A stretch of 64,000 nucleotides of DNA from Heliocidaris erythrogramma (lineage: Eukaryota > Echinodermata > Echinoidea > Camarodonta > Echinometridae), in assembly GCA_025617745.1 (NCBI GenBank), contig CM046859.1, forward strand, positions 24,614,006-24,678,005. Reading direction: 5' to 3'. A model generated the notes under the pieces. It ran no database searches. It saw only the letters and a list, made by a program, of their open reading frames with translations, and was not told the origin of the DNA. Of the stretch, positions 22,501 through 33,623 are shown piece by piece. The position numbers and the translations under genes are program-made. Every line of letters begins with the position of its first letter. Position 1 is the stretch's first letter.

Positions 22501-25500
22501 AAATCATTCACCGACCTTGTTGAGATGAGGGCTGTGATGATTGTTGAGATGGTTGTGTAAGTTGCTGACCTCCCTGCGTTTCCGGCGAAGGATCAGGAAT
22601 ACTTTCTGGAATACCCTGTATGAGCAACCATCAAATAAACAATGGACTTTTTGTTTAAAAAAAAATGAAAAAATAGGATGAAATATTCTCTTCGTAAAAA
22701 CAATAGAGTTTCCTCGAGGGTTAGAAACAGTTTCCGGGCTATGCTAAACAAGCAATGAGGAAAATCACAGATTTAATGAAAATAGAGGAATTATCTTCCA
22801 AACAGTGCAAGTAGTTTTCCAAAGAGTATCAGGCATTTTCTAGGATACTTTTTGTGAGCAGCCATTTAAAAAAAAAAAAATTGAACGATTGTACATACTT
22901 GAGCCAAGGTTGGTTCTGATTCATTCAAAGATTTCTAAGTTATTGTATAAAATTAACTTGGATAATCATGAATATGACATGGAGAGATGGAAAGATATAC
23001 AGAAAGCCCCAAAATACTATCTCTTGCACCACAGTTTATAGCAGAGCTGACAAGTTTGTTCAAAGACAATGGGTCATGCTTAGCTTACCATCATGAGGTA
23101 CTCTGCAGCTCTGTCGGGATTGTTGAAACTTGCTTGCATTGCCCTGATGACCTTTTCCCTTGAAAAGCCCAAACTCATCAACTCTGAGACCATATTTTCG
23201 TATGCTTCCCCCGTCACCAGGGTGGATTCTGCACTGTGGAAGGCTTCACTGTTGAAAGACAAATTTGGGCCACAAAAATTTAAGAACATAAGAAGAGAGA
23301 AAACCTTTTTTGAAAATCACTACCAAGCAATAACATCAGAGCTGCCAACTTCTGGCCAAGCTTTTCCGTACACGACAAGCTGAAAAATCATATATTTTGG
23401 CGACGAAATCCGTAATTTTTTGCAAGTCACCAAATACCAAATTTTTAAACTGCAACTGCCGCCCAAATTGTTAAAGTGAGATCTAAAAATGTCCTAGAAT
23501 TACTCTTTATGACACCCCAATAATTATCATTGGGAAGAGGATAATTATCTAGATCTAGAAACATTAAAAAACGGCTAAAAAGTCACGTTCCCTATTCATC
23601 CTTTCAATTCCACTACGGAGCAGCTCCACATACTTGCTGCCTTGCACCAAGCAAGAGCCGCGCCGCGCAGCCCGCGGGCTAGGCTTCGCCTAACGCCTCG
23701 GTGTGTAAGAGCAGCCGCATCGCTAGCACTTGAGCTAGAATTTGCTGTGCGAAGAAAATACGTTCGCAGTCTCCTTTCTGTAAACACTTTAAGTACATAC
23801 ACAGTGCGGAGTTCCAGGAACAGCGAAAATAACACAATATGAGTGTGAAAGTTTGAGTGATAACAAATACATGTGCGCAACGTATAGGACGAATGCATAA
23901 TCAGATTTCTTCAGATCCGTAATTTTAGAGGGGAAATCCGTACTTCCGTAATTGCGCTTGAATTCCATAACAATTACGGAAATCCGTACTGGTTGGCAGC
24001 TCTGCAACATGCACACACGTAGAACAGCACATTTTTTGCGCAGTGTAGAGATGTGTAGTGTAGTACAGTTTAATGTTATCCCCAAGAACCTAAAATCTTT
24101 CTTTGCCATTAAGCTATTTCACATTTTCTATCAAATTGATTTCAACAATCATTGTTTATAGATCTCTACTTTTCTAATTAAGTTGTATTCTGTGAGAATT
24201 TCATTTTTTGTCAATATCAGACCTCAAAATTAAATTTAGTTGTATCTTGTATTGCTGAAAGTGCCATAATTATATAAATAATGTATATTAAAGGCAATAT
24301 GGAGTTGTGGATCAATTTATGAAAAGTATCTTAGTTAATCATTATCTTATGCCACAAGTGAAAGACATAATTCAAAAGATAGTTCGAACACGAGTATATG
24401 CAACAAAGGTGTCATCAGTTTGTTTACGACAAACTTACACTCCACTCGAACTCTCCTCTTCCGTTTTTGTTTCTGCTGCGGGTTCTGCTGCCTTCTCCTC
24501 TGGCTTCTTCTCCTCGGCTGCCTTAGGGGTGCTCTCTGCTGCAGCTGCTGGGGCACTACTGGCTGATGCACTGGCTGCTGCAGCCTCTTGTGGTTTAGCC
24601 TCCTCCTTCTTCTCCTCTTTCTTTTCTTCTGTCTGCAGTCTCTGTTCAGTAAATCATGCAATGAATATAGAATCTTCGTTCATACCCCACCATCATCCCA
24701 TCACCAGAGAGCTACTTTGCTGCAGACTGCTGGTGATAAAGTTACTGACTTTTGATATGGACATGGTAGGACATGGATATGGACATGGTAGTACTTTTGA
24801 TACAAATATTCAAATCGTTTGCCTTCAGTGGCAGAAAAAGTATCCCTCTAGATTTACAAAAAATATCAATGTTTCCTACAAAATAATGATTGGTGATTTT
24901 CCGTAAAAGTATTCCACTTGAATAATCTAAAATCATAGATATCATCCTAAATATTAAGAAAGAATTCAATACCACTTTCACTACCAATAGTACCAAAAAA
25001 AGTAAAACAAAATCTTGCTTCCTGTTATATTTTGGAATAATTTGTTGCTTCTTTCTTCTTCGTAACATGTATTTTCACATATTAGTTAGTACCATAATTG
25101 GTACCACCCCCCCCCCCCCCTTCACACATTAGTTGGAGTACTTAAAGATGAAGTTGAGTTCTGGACATGCAATTAGGAAAGGTTGATCTGTTGGTCATGT
25201 CTATACAAGAATTTGTGTACATACATGTACTGTGAGGTTTTGGTGATAAGAAAATGATCCAATTTTGCTAATAATATGCACAGCACACAGAAAAGGGTAT
25301 ATTGGAGTGGGACTGCACAGACATGTGGCATGAATGTTCAGCCTAAACACTTCAGCTATTTCATGTAATATTTTGATAATGTATGCATTTGAAGAACAAT
25401 CCTTTTCAGAGGACATTTCTACTATGACATTCTTCCAAAGTCTAAACTGATATAAAAAGAATGAGAAAGCTCACAAATGACATGTCACCTACAAGAATTC

Positions 25501-28500
25501 AATGTTTAAAGTTCTCTTTACATTGTATTTTGTATATAGGAGGATACATCACATAAATGTAATGTAAAAGATGGTGAAATCTTCTTTCCTCATAAAATGT
25601 ATCCTACATAAAACTACAAGTAGCTTTCATTTTCCTCTACTTTTAAACCCTTGGTTAAAAATAAGTAGTGAACATTTAAACTTACCTTTGTAACCATGAC
25701 TACAACAAAGCTTTTTTCATCTATATTGTATGAAGATAAAAGGTTGTCATCACTTAAGATTTTACCTGGATGGAAAACAAAAAATAGGGAAGCAATCTGT
25801 TAGATCTTGAACATGAAGTGACAAAGAAATTATAAAGTTTAGCACAAACATGTTTGTAATTGTATATCAAATGCGTATAGCAACTTAGTATTAATATGAT
25901 ACAGAATTTTCATTACTTTGAATAAGCCAGTTCTTAATTACAATTTACGCATATGCAGATAAAGGTCATTTGTATCAAGTATAATTGACCTTCAAACGCT
26001 TTTATCAAAGTATCCATATGAGAAAGGTCTGGAGGACATAATATTTGTAACTAATATCCTACATCACTTCTTCAAAGATTAATAGAAATAATGCAAAGCT
26101 AAGACGCCTAATTCCTCAGATCACAGCCTTCCTCAGATTCCTCAGATCACAATTCCTCAGATCACAGCCTTCACTTTTTCATTTGTTTGCCAAAAAAAAA
26201 AATTAAAAACAAAATAAATGAATAATAAACAGTTATTGATGTTGGCAAGTCCCTTCAACACATTCCATGATGACATTTTCAAAAAATATTTGGCAATTAA
26301 ATTGGTTAATCAGAAAGAGTCCTTACCTGCATAAATTAACTTTTGCCCAGAGGCAGGAAAGTCTTTCCCTTGTGTCTTTTCAATTTCATCTTTGAGATTC
26401 CTAACCTGCAGTCGAAACAACACAAAAAAAAGTACATAAGGAAAGGAATAATAATGGAGAAGTCTGTTTACACAGACAAACCGAGTCATCGCAATTTGTC
26501 AGGTGTATCAGGCTACATGATCTTTACAGTTAGAAAAATGTCATGCATGCAACCTTTAAAACACAGAAAAATCTAGTCATGATGGTACATGTACATAGTG
26601 ACATTTTCCTCTAAACAGTACAGTGTGATAAAGGCTACATGGAAAAATTAAAACAATGAGTAATCAGAATAATTTTGGCCTTTGGCTATATTTAAAACAT
26701 GAATGTGAAAGCAGAGCTTTGATCAATAAAATGGCACCTTGTTGTAATGTATCTTTACATGTACCTGTTGGTATTGGCAAATCTATTCCATTTGATATTA
26801 AAGTAGAATATGAATCACATGATCAAAATGAGAGGTGAAAGGCAAGTAAAGACGCCAACTCACAGAGTTCTCTCCTTTCAGTCTGCATGAGTAAGACTCA
26901 GCAGATTTTGCAGGCTTGCGCCAACTTGTGTTTGCTATGGCCTTGTATTGGTCATATCTGAGGTCTTTAATCGCTCTTATAAGCCAGCTCAGGGTTGTCA
27001 AAGGGACAGGGTAAATATCATGGACTATTGCTGCCCTAAATCAGGCTCAAGCTCAGATATATTAACTATTACACATGAAATCAATTGATTAATTGAATTA
27101 GAGTTTAGTTGAATAGCTTTACATACATGTATAAGCCTAACTTAAAACTCTTGACACAGGGCCATAAAAGTACATGTATACTCTCATATCTAATAAACTT
27201 GAGATGTTTACAAATGTTGTCATTTCATATGCACTTGCCAACCTAGCAACAGTGCCTTACATTTACTGTAAGGGTAGGGCAAACAACTCAAAATAGTACA
27301 TGTATTCAAAATAATTCATTTGACAGACAGACATGTAGCACTAAAGGGAAAGTCCATCATGACTTCAAGTTGGTTCAAATGTACATGTATGTACAGATGC
27401 AGAAAAGTGAAAGTTTTAGGCAATCTAATAAAGAATAAGAAAGAAATAATGTTTAAAGTTGTAAATAATCAAAAATGACATTGGCAATTTTGTGATTTCC
27501 CTTACATGCAGCTCTCCAGTCTCCACAAATTTTTTTTTTTTGTAAGAAACTATTTTCAGTACAAATAAATTATATAGATTATAAAGATATAATGAAAGTT
27601 CCTTCAGATTAATGAGTGCGTCCTTGCAGTCACAAGATGGTTAACAGCAGAAAAAATACAGTGTATAATCAAATAAGATTCTAGGATTCAAATAAAAAAA
27701 TTATATGAAAATGAAAGTTAATGAATTTCAACATCGAGATACATGTAGGTGATTGCTACTTGACAAATTGGTAATTTGGTGATGATGAGTCTGCATACTT
27801 TCATAAATTTATAGTTTACCGTAGGTTTACATTTTTTTCAAACAAAGAGTATTTCAATAGTGCGGAAGATGTTGATCATCGTGGTAGTACAATAAGAGTA
27901 TAAGTTGATCTGTTGTACATGTAACACGATGGAGCAAACGAGGGTTGCGACGTTTCGACCGCTAACTGCTAGTCTTCGTCAGGCAATGTGGACAATCGCC
28001 GCTGCAAGCGCGTATAAGATCAACTTATACTCTTAAAGAGTATTTCTTCAAACACATTTCTCTGAATGCTTTTACTCTGATTGAAAACAGTAAAAATGGA
28101 AATACGTGTACTACATGTAATTACAAAATACATGTAGGGCATGTTCTATTGAGACCTGTACATCATCCGTGAAACGCACTTTCTAAAAAGCACCCTAAAC
28201 AGGGATTACAGTAGGAATAGTATACCCTAAACAGGGAAACCCGTCTAATATCTCTGATTTTTATACCCTTAACAGCGATTTTATATCTTGTGTGGTATTT
28301 TACATCCTATTTGAGGATTACATCATCGTCATAGACCTTTTTAGCCAAAAGGAACCGTAAAAGAAATACAACGTAATTTGGAACACATTACCAAACTACA
28401 TGTATATCCCCCCCCCCCCCTCCCATGGATCTTCTCTTTAAAGGGCAATCCAACCTTGGTAATCCAGATGATTTGTAAGAAAGCACAAAAATAAGAAAAA

Positions 28501-31500
28501 AAGGATTGTGACAGTTTGAAAGAAATCGGAAAAGGATTAAGAAAATTATGGATGTTTGAAAAATGAGATCACTACATCTATGCAAATTTCAAATTGGAAA
28601 TTTGGTGAGTCGATAGTGACATACTTGTGGACAACTCTCCTGTTTGTCGTACACGCAAATATCATTAATTTGCGGTTTTCTCCAAGTTCCTTTACCCTCG
28701 AGGCAGTACTCAAAATATATTGGAGATAGCATATTGTTATACATGTACATGTAGGTCCTCATGAAAGAAAAAGATCCCGAGTATATACATTTTGAAAAAA
28801 ATGAAATTTTAGTCATTTTGTGTGTTGGAGCGAATGGGGGAGTTGTCTGCAGCTACATCACAGTGAATTACCTATTCGGCCAATTCGAAATTCGCATATG
28901 TATAGTGATTACAACTTTCAAAAATTCACAACTTTTTTATTGCTTGTCCGATTTTATTCAAACTTTTACCAATCTGCTTCTCTGATTTTTCCTTTCTTTC
29001 AGAGCAAATTGCCATTAACGTTGGATTTCCCTTTAAAGTCCTTATCACCTCTGAATTTGATACCCTTTTACTTGATTTTTACTGTCTTTGACACCATAAA
29101 CATCTTACCCGGGTAATGCATCCAATGCTGAAAAAGTACCCTTTTTCCCATTTTTTTTCCATTACACGCGGATGACGTACAATGTAGAGGCCTCAATGAG
29201 ACATACCCCCCAGCAAAAAAAGTTTTCTCACAATTCAACTACTGTAAACGTGGAATATTTCGCAGTGTGGAAATTTTCGCGCATTTCGCGCAGCATGAAA
29301 TGTGCGTGAAAATAAGAACACGCAAATATTTTTGTTTATGTATTCTTCTGCCCATCGAGCCTAGCGCGTTGGCGAAATTAAAAACACGTGAAATTCACTT
29401 TACTCAGCCGAGCGCGAAAAAATTAATCGCGCGAAAATTTCCACTTTTACAGTACATGTACTAAATCCAGACCTACATGTACATAGCATTGTCTGTATTA
29501 TTACATTTTTAAAATCTTTCTTCGCAATGTTTCATGAAAGTTTGAAAAAATTTGAGGAAAGATAATTACCATCATTTGCAAAAGTTTAAGACACTATTCC
29601 AAAATGCAATAAGTCAAAGAAAGAAAAACAATTTAAACACATATTTTTCAGATATACAATTATTTTCATGGCATAACCTCTGTATCATACTTGAACTATA
29701 GGCTTACATGTATACCATTACTCTTATGCTACTGTTCACTGTAGTAAACATGTTATGTAATCATTCGATGAGACAAAAGAAAGTATTCCAAATTATTGAA
29801 ATAGCCACAAATCCCGAGGTGGTCTTAAACTTTTGCAAATGATGGTATGTGACCATTGACCAGGAGAAGATGTCACATGGATAAATGGCCAGCTGATTTT
29901 TTTTTAAATATATTTTCTAGAAACCCATCTTTGAATACATCTCTAAATAGTCCAATATATTTACATTGTCTGTACATCTTTTTTGTTTACAGTGATAGGT
30001 TTTCACTTCAACATATTCTTTCCAAATCCTTTTATTATAAAACTTTGAAAATGTAAAATTAATTTTGACCAAGTCTATATCCTGCCCTTCTAAAGGGCAC
30101 ACAACAGTAAGTATACTTGATCAAAACAGCCATCTCTGAACTACTCATAAGTCTCTTTTTGACATTAGTAAGGCCTAGGGCTATATATGTAAATGCCCAA
30201 TTTGATCTGAGCCACTATCTGTTTATTATTCTTATTTTAATAATTTCTCTTTTTGCTCGATGGAGCAATACAGGCATTCAAAGATAATGTAGAGTCTTGG
30301 AGTTGGAATAAAGATTATTTGTGCATATATAGATCTTCTGTAATTCCACCAGCTCTTTGACTTGTGAAATGTGAACTAACTTCTCCTGTGTTCTGTACCA
30401 CACATGCAGCCCTGCAAGAGGCCACAATATAATACATCTAAGCTCCAAAGTGATTTTCTAAAGCAACACAGGTTCAAGGATCCAAGCCAAGGCTAGAGGA
30501 TCAATGGTAAAAACGGGCAACGGTTTGTGTCAGCAGCTTATCACAAGTCTCTCCTAAATCACGCAAAATAATACAGAGCAGCTAATGTGAAAATGTGACT
30601 TGATGTATACTTGCATAAATATTCAAAACTGAATGACAAGCGCCATTTAAAGTTAAACTAATCCAAGTCAAGAAGAAGAAGATACTTAAAGTTTCTCTTG
30701 TTGTACTACACAAAGATTGTGCTGATGCGATCCAGTGCATCAATTACCAATCGATGTACGCCAGTTAAACAAAGAGGCGGCTTGCCGACAGGGTGACTAA
30801 AGTTACATCTACGCCCTATTAAGTTAAGATCAAGTCAACATGCATGCCTACCCATCATGCCCATTGCGCAGTATTGTAATATGCTACCATAAGTTAACAT
30901 CTGTCATTTTCCAACAGTAACAGAGCATGAATGATTTCCAATCAGATGCAGCCAGGAAAGAGAGACTTCGCCTTGATCTAACTATGTCAGACTTAGTCTA
31001 AGTTAGAACTTACATGTAAAAATGATGTAGACACTATGAACATGATGACAAAGAAAGCGGACAAAATATACAGCTCCTCATTGCACCCTCCACAATTGTT
31101 CTGGTAGACAAAAGAACATCCCTTCATGGCTATTATGTAAAATAAGTAGAACAGGTATGCATGTGACGCCTGTTCTACATATTTTCACATAGCAATGAAG
31201 GGATGTTCTATTGTCTACCAGAGCAAGTGTGGAAGGTACAATGAGGAGCTGTATATTTTGTCCGCTTCTTTGTTCGCCATGTTCATAGTGAGACAGACTA
31301 GTCCGCCTAGTCAGCAAGATAATTATACTAGCCTAGGCTATACTAAAAGTAAAAGTTAGTTTGTGAAGCCTGTATATGTCCTGTCTATCCACTATCATGA
31401 CTATCTCGACTCTGCCGGTTGTCTCATTTTGTGTGTGTGTGTTGTTGTTGTTTTTTTATCTTTCATTGTCTTTTTCTCCTCCTCTTTCTTCTTTTTTGCT

Positions 31501-31922
31501 TTGTGCACTTGGCATGCTTGGTGCAAGTCATGCAAGTCATGGCAATTGAATCATGATGTGAACTGGGGCCACGACTAGGACGAAAAAGTCTCATACGCTA
31601 TAATATAAAATTTCTTAACTGTTAACTTATCAATACATGGACACAGCCTGGCACTTACAGGGTACCATATTATGGTCCAATATCATGACTTTAAAACAGT
31701 AACAGATGAAATCGACACTTCTTTAAATTACATACCTATTCACATGATTCAGCCAGGCTATTTGGCAAGATGTTCACACACTGCAGAAACATTGAATTTC
31801 AAAACAAGACATGACACAGCTCGATTGTCGATGGACGATGATCGAGAATTACTTACCGTGGCAGTTTCTTCTATTTCAACACGGAAAGTCTTCTGTTGTA
31901 ACGTTTTCAGTACTATAATCAT
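19537..31922 (-). CDS. RAD23: RAD23, UV excision repair protein and proteasome shuttle (nine exons, complete)
   Basis: Minus-strand exons 31922-31857, 26405-26327, 25765-25686, 24641-24439, 23233-23089, 22615-22516, 21825-21686, 20859-20593 and 19632-19537 join in frame to 391 residues (human paralogues about 363 and 409). Domains: ubiquitin-like 1-75 ([20 protein letters not shown] to [10 protein letters not shown]), which docks on the proteasome; Ala/Glu/Lys linker to about 142; UBA1 about 148-191 ([20 protein letters not shown]); Gln/Ser linker; XPC-binding STI1 domain about 225-285 ([20 protein letters not shown]); Gln/Gly/Pro linker; UBA2 about 350-391 ([20 protein letters not shown]). 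It delivers ubiquitinated proteins to the proteasome and stabilises XPC in nucleotide excision repair. The chain stops at LLN right after UBA2, without the short acidic tail of vertebrate forms. Exon 4 could start nine bases later, at 24632, without changing frame. Intron 1 is 5.4 kb and full of repeats. Confidence 0.96.
21547..21683 (+). mobile_element. SINE-like 3' tail beside a RAD23 splice donor
   Basis: TGTGCGCTATACAAGAACTC followed by (ATT)n at about 21665-21682 resembles the tails at 11636-11651 (LINE) and, on the other strand, 34893-34925 (SINE). The left limit is a guess. On the gene's strand the tail supplies the intron bases AAATAATAAT right after the GT of the exon 7 donor. Confidence 0.5.
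21951..21969 (+). repeat. Poly(C) tract in RAD23 intron 6
   Basis: One of many poly(C) or poly(G) runs of more than ten bases in this window. It lies between RAD23 exons 7 and 6, on the minus strand as poly(G). Confidence 0.9.
23336..24004. mobile_element. 669-bp inverted-repeat element with CAGAGCTGCCAAC ends
   Basis: Exact inverted ends CAGAGCTGCCAAC (23336-23348) and GTTGGCAGCTCTG (23992-24004), with further TCCGTA/TACGGA pairing inside. It lies in RAD23 intron 4. The interior has a GC-rich block at about 23645-23745 unlike the surroundings, but no transposase. CAG...CTG ends suggest a hAT or CACTA-like non-autonomous element. The flanks (aataacat, caacatgc) do not give a clean target duplication. 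Confidence 0.65.
25153..25485 (-). repeat. Dispersed repeat, copy 1 (partner at 44588-44947)
   Basis: The reverse complement of this stretch in RAD23 intron 3 aligns by eye with 44588-44947 over most of its length. Shared landmarks are gtgagctttctcattctttt, gtagaaatgtccyct, ttcttcaaatgc and gctgaagtgttyrggctgaa. One end carries GTTGAGTTCTGG. Divergence is moderate, so the copies are old. No coding frame is shared. Confidence 0.7.
26100..26168 (+). repeat. Short tandem repeat of CCTCAGATCACA units
   Basis: The phrase attcctcagatcacagcctt recurs two to three times with small losses in RAD23 intron 2 (on the gene's strand between exons 2 and 1). It is a local slippage or duplication product. 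Confidence 0.6.
27856..28034 (-). mobile_element. 179-bp insertion with hammerhead-like core, Penelope/retrozyme-like
   Basis: Direct repeats AAAGAGTATTTC stand immediately outside at 27844-27855 and 28035-28046, so this segment looks like an insertion with a 12-bp target duplication. Inside are 18-bp exact inverted arms (27894-27911 and 28017-28034, AAGAGTATAAGTTGATCT and its complement). Between them, on the minus strand, is a hammerhead-like core. Penelope-like elements and retrozymes carry such ribozymes in their terminal repeats. No coding sequence is present, so this would be a solo terminal repeat or a truncated remnant. Confidence 0.6.
27943..27988 (-). ncRNA. Hammerhead-ribozyme-like motif, copy C (most complete)
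   Basis: On the minus strand: TTGC, then CTGACGA, then a 19-base segment that can fold (GACT..GC with GC..GGTC), then GAAA, CGTC, GCAA. TTGC/GCAA form a four-pair stem I. GAAAC followed by GTC gives the two-pair stem III (A-U, C-G) and cleavage triplet GUC, the arrangement described for minimal type I hammerheads of Penelope-like elements. Short stems I and III suggest weak activity as a monomer. Read by eye only. Confidence 0.55.
28436..29038. mobile_element. Palindromic element, TTTAAAGGG-end family, copy 1
   Basis: Left end CTTTAAAGGGCAATCCAACC and right end GGTTGGATTTCCCTTTAAAG-type (one mismatch as GTTGG) are inverted. Imperfect complementarity continues inwards for over 200 bases per arm, so most of the 603 bp could fold back. 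The same ends occur at 39159-40373. It is in RAD23 intron 1 and non-coding. Confidence 0.7.
29240..29454. mobile_element. 215-bp inverted-repeat element, TACTGTAAA family
   Basis: Starts TACTGTAAACGTGG and ends CCACTTTTACAGTA. The arms also pair around tttcgcgc motifs. The outer TA fits a TA target site. It is related by its ends to 16838-17038 and lies in RAD23 intron 1. Confidence 0.65.
31032..31290. mobile_element. 259-bp near-perfect hairpin element
   Basis: CACTATGAACATG (31032-31044) pairs with CATGTTCATAGTG at the right end, and pairing continues through kagcggacaaaatatacag, ctcctcattg, tctggtagac and aacatcccttcat to a short centre near 31160. It sits about 570 bases inside RAD23 intron 1. 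If transcribed with the gene it would form a long hairpin RNA. Confidence 0.75.
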
Positions 31923-32210
31923 GGTGGTGGTCTCCCTGATACTTAAACAGGGTTAATAGGTGAATTTAAATATAATTAAAAGAGAGAAGATTATCTCGAG
32001 TAAGATATTCTCAGACACACGCTCTCCGCCATTTAATGTACGTGACGTCAGGTTAAATACCGCCATCTGTTGCCCAATCCAAATCAGACACAGCCTACTG
32101 CACTGTACCACAGAACTCCTCCTAAGGAGTTCTGTGCACTGTACTGGTATGGTATGTGGTACTCGAGATGGTGCTACTCAGAAGCGCAAGCTCGGAGGTA
32201 GAAAATAATA
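31923..32210 (-). promoter_or_regulatory. RAD23 promoter with a perfect CRE
   Basis: TGACGTCA at 32043-32050 is a perfect cAMP-response element about 120 bases upstream of the ATG. Two GCCAT-type motifs (ccgccattta and ccgccatctg) lie beside it, as in YY1-type core promoters. No TATA box is evident. Transcription starts are not visible. The self-complementary actcctcctaaggagt at about 32115-32132 is a short local palindrome. Confidence 0.45.
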
Positions 32211-33215
32211 TAACATGTACATCTAGCTGTCCCTCTTCAATTACTAACTCTATCTGTCTGTCTGTCTCCCCTCCTCTCTCTTTATTTCTTTATCTATCTC
32301 TCTCTTTCTCTTCTTTTTCTCTCATTCTATGACTTATGATTTCTGAGGGGAATGGTAATAAAACCGTTTTGTGGGCATATGAAGTACCTGTAGGTCTGAA
32401 TAAAATCAAGGCAAACGCCAAGCCGTTGTTCGCCTGCGATTTCGCTATATATGCGAAAGACAATGTCAACTTTGGTTTGGCAGCTTTATTATACTAAGAA
32501 TAAATGATGTTACATTTTATCCCTGGAAAATGAGACAATGCTGTATGTGCGTGCTGTTAATAAGTTAAGCTTTCAAGTGACCTCTTGACTTTGACACAAG
32601 ATATATTTGACCTATTTTTCGAAAAGAAACTGTGGTTCTGGTAATCATAGGCATATATACCTCAACGCTAAGGTACAAAAAGTTGAAAAAGTTACATGTA
32701 CATATGTAAAGTGGTTTTCATTGACCTTTTGACCTATGGCCTTGATCAGATTCAACTCATTTTCGAACTGGACTGATGTACTCGTGGTATGAACTCGATG
32801 ATTTTACCCGAATCTATCATGAGAAAATTATTGTGATTACAGTGCTTTTTGCAGAAAGTTCATTCACCCTTTGACCTTTGCCCGTGGTCATATTTGACTC
32901 ATTTTGAAATTATGTGGCGCTATTATATAGTCTCGCTCCACTACGCAGGCAAGACACAAAAAATCTGACAAGCAGAAAAAGAAGTTTTGATATTTTCTAG
33001 GAACCATTGGGGAACCTTCTGGTCGGGATTAAGTTTAACCTATTGCATCCTGGGGTTTTTTTTTCTTATGTTTTTTCCCACTGTAATAAACACCACGAAG
33101 GCTGAGGAATTTGAGGGACTTATAGTTATAATTCAAATATATACACGCACGCACACACACACACACCCGCCCACACATACACACACATATAAATATTCTT
33201 GATATATATATATAT
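32211..33215. other. Intergenic simple sequence upstream of RAD23
   Basis: A CT-rich stretch (about 32240-32330), AT-rich unique sequence, and a CA-repeat at about 33143-33190 ending in TA repeats. No gene is supported. Confidence 0.7.
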
Positions 33216-33221
33216 ACAGAC

Positions 33222-33410
33222 CTGCCAACCCTGAAACCCAAGAAATAGGGACAAATGACAAGCCAGAGGCTGAAAATAGGGACATCTCTGAGTTTCCTAT
33301 ACATTATACTACAGACCGATTTTTGCAAAAATAGGGACACAGCGGTAGAAGTGGCTCTTTCTTTTACCCAAAATTGGGACTGTCCCTATTAAATGGGGAC
33401 AGTTGGCAGG
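33222..33410. mobile_element. Short element with CCTGCCAAC / GTTGGCAGG ends
   Basis: GACCTGCCAACC at the left and GTTGGCAGGC at the right are inverted, with AATAGGGAC and GTCCCTATT pairing inside. The ends resemble those of 23336-24004. It is flanked by TA-rich simple sequence on both sides, so the target duplication cannot be read. Confidence 0.55.
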
Positions 33411-33468
33411 CATGTATATATAGTTGTATAAAGAAATGTAGATGGGAGTATATAGAAAAAATAATTTG

Positions 33469-33589
33469 AAGTAAGATAAAGTTCACTCCGAGAATAAAGA
33501 CACCTGAAGAATTAAACGAAAGCGCTTGTGGAAGCAAACCTGCGGATATCTACTATGTTTTTATTCTCGGAGTGAACTTTATCTTACTT
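33469..33589 (+). mobile_element. 121-bp element with 30-bp perfect inverted repeats and hammerhead-like core
   Basis: 33469-33498 and 33560-33589 are exact complements over 30 bases (outer AAGTAAGATAAAG). Between them, CAC CTGAAGA attaaac GAAA GCGCTT GTG (33501-33530) follows the hammerhead box order, with a three-pair stem I (CAC/GTG) and CTT as possible cleavage triplet, but no convincing stem II. taattt occurs just outside both ends and may be a target duplication. The architecture parallels 27856-28034. Confidence 0.65.
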
Positions 33590-33623
33590 TAATTTATATA
33601 TATATATATATATATATTATGTA

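Larger units (their letters stand above)
26406..31856 (-). other. RAD23 intron 1 (5.4 kb), repeat-rich
   Basis: The large first intron holds a hammerhead-bearing insertion (27856-28034), an imperfect palindromic TTAA-type element (28436-29038), a TACTGTAAA-type element (29240-29454) and a 259-bp hairpin (31032-31290). The frame at 26798-27001 on the minus strand has no recognised relatives. I find no extra RAD23 exon. Confidence 0.7.

Noticed and set aside
24307..24906. 199-codon plus-strand frame rich in Ala/Ser
   Set aside because: It is the antisense of the Ala/Glu/Lys linker encoded by RAD23 exon 4.
26798..27001. 67-codon minus-strand frame in RAD23 intron 1 ([20 protein letters not shown])
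   Set aside because: It looks briefly protein-like, but the RAD23 frame runs directly from exon 1 to exon 2 and no domain is recognised. It may be repeat debris.
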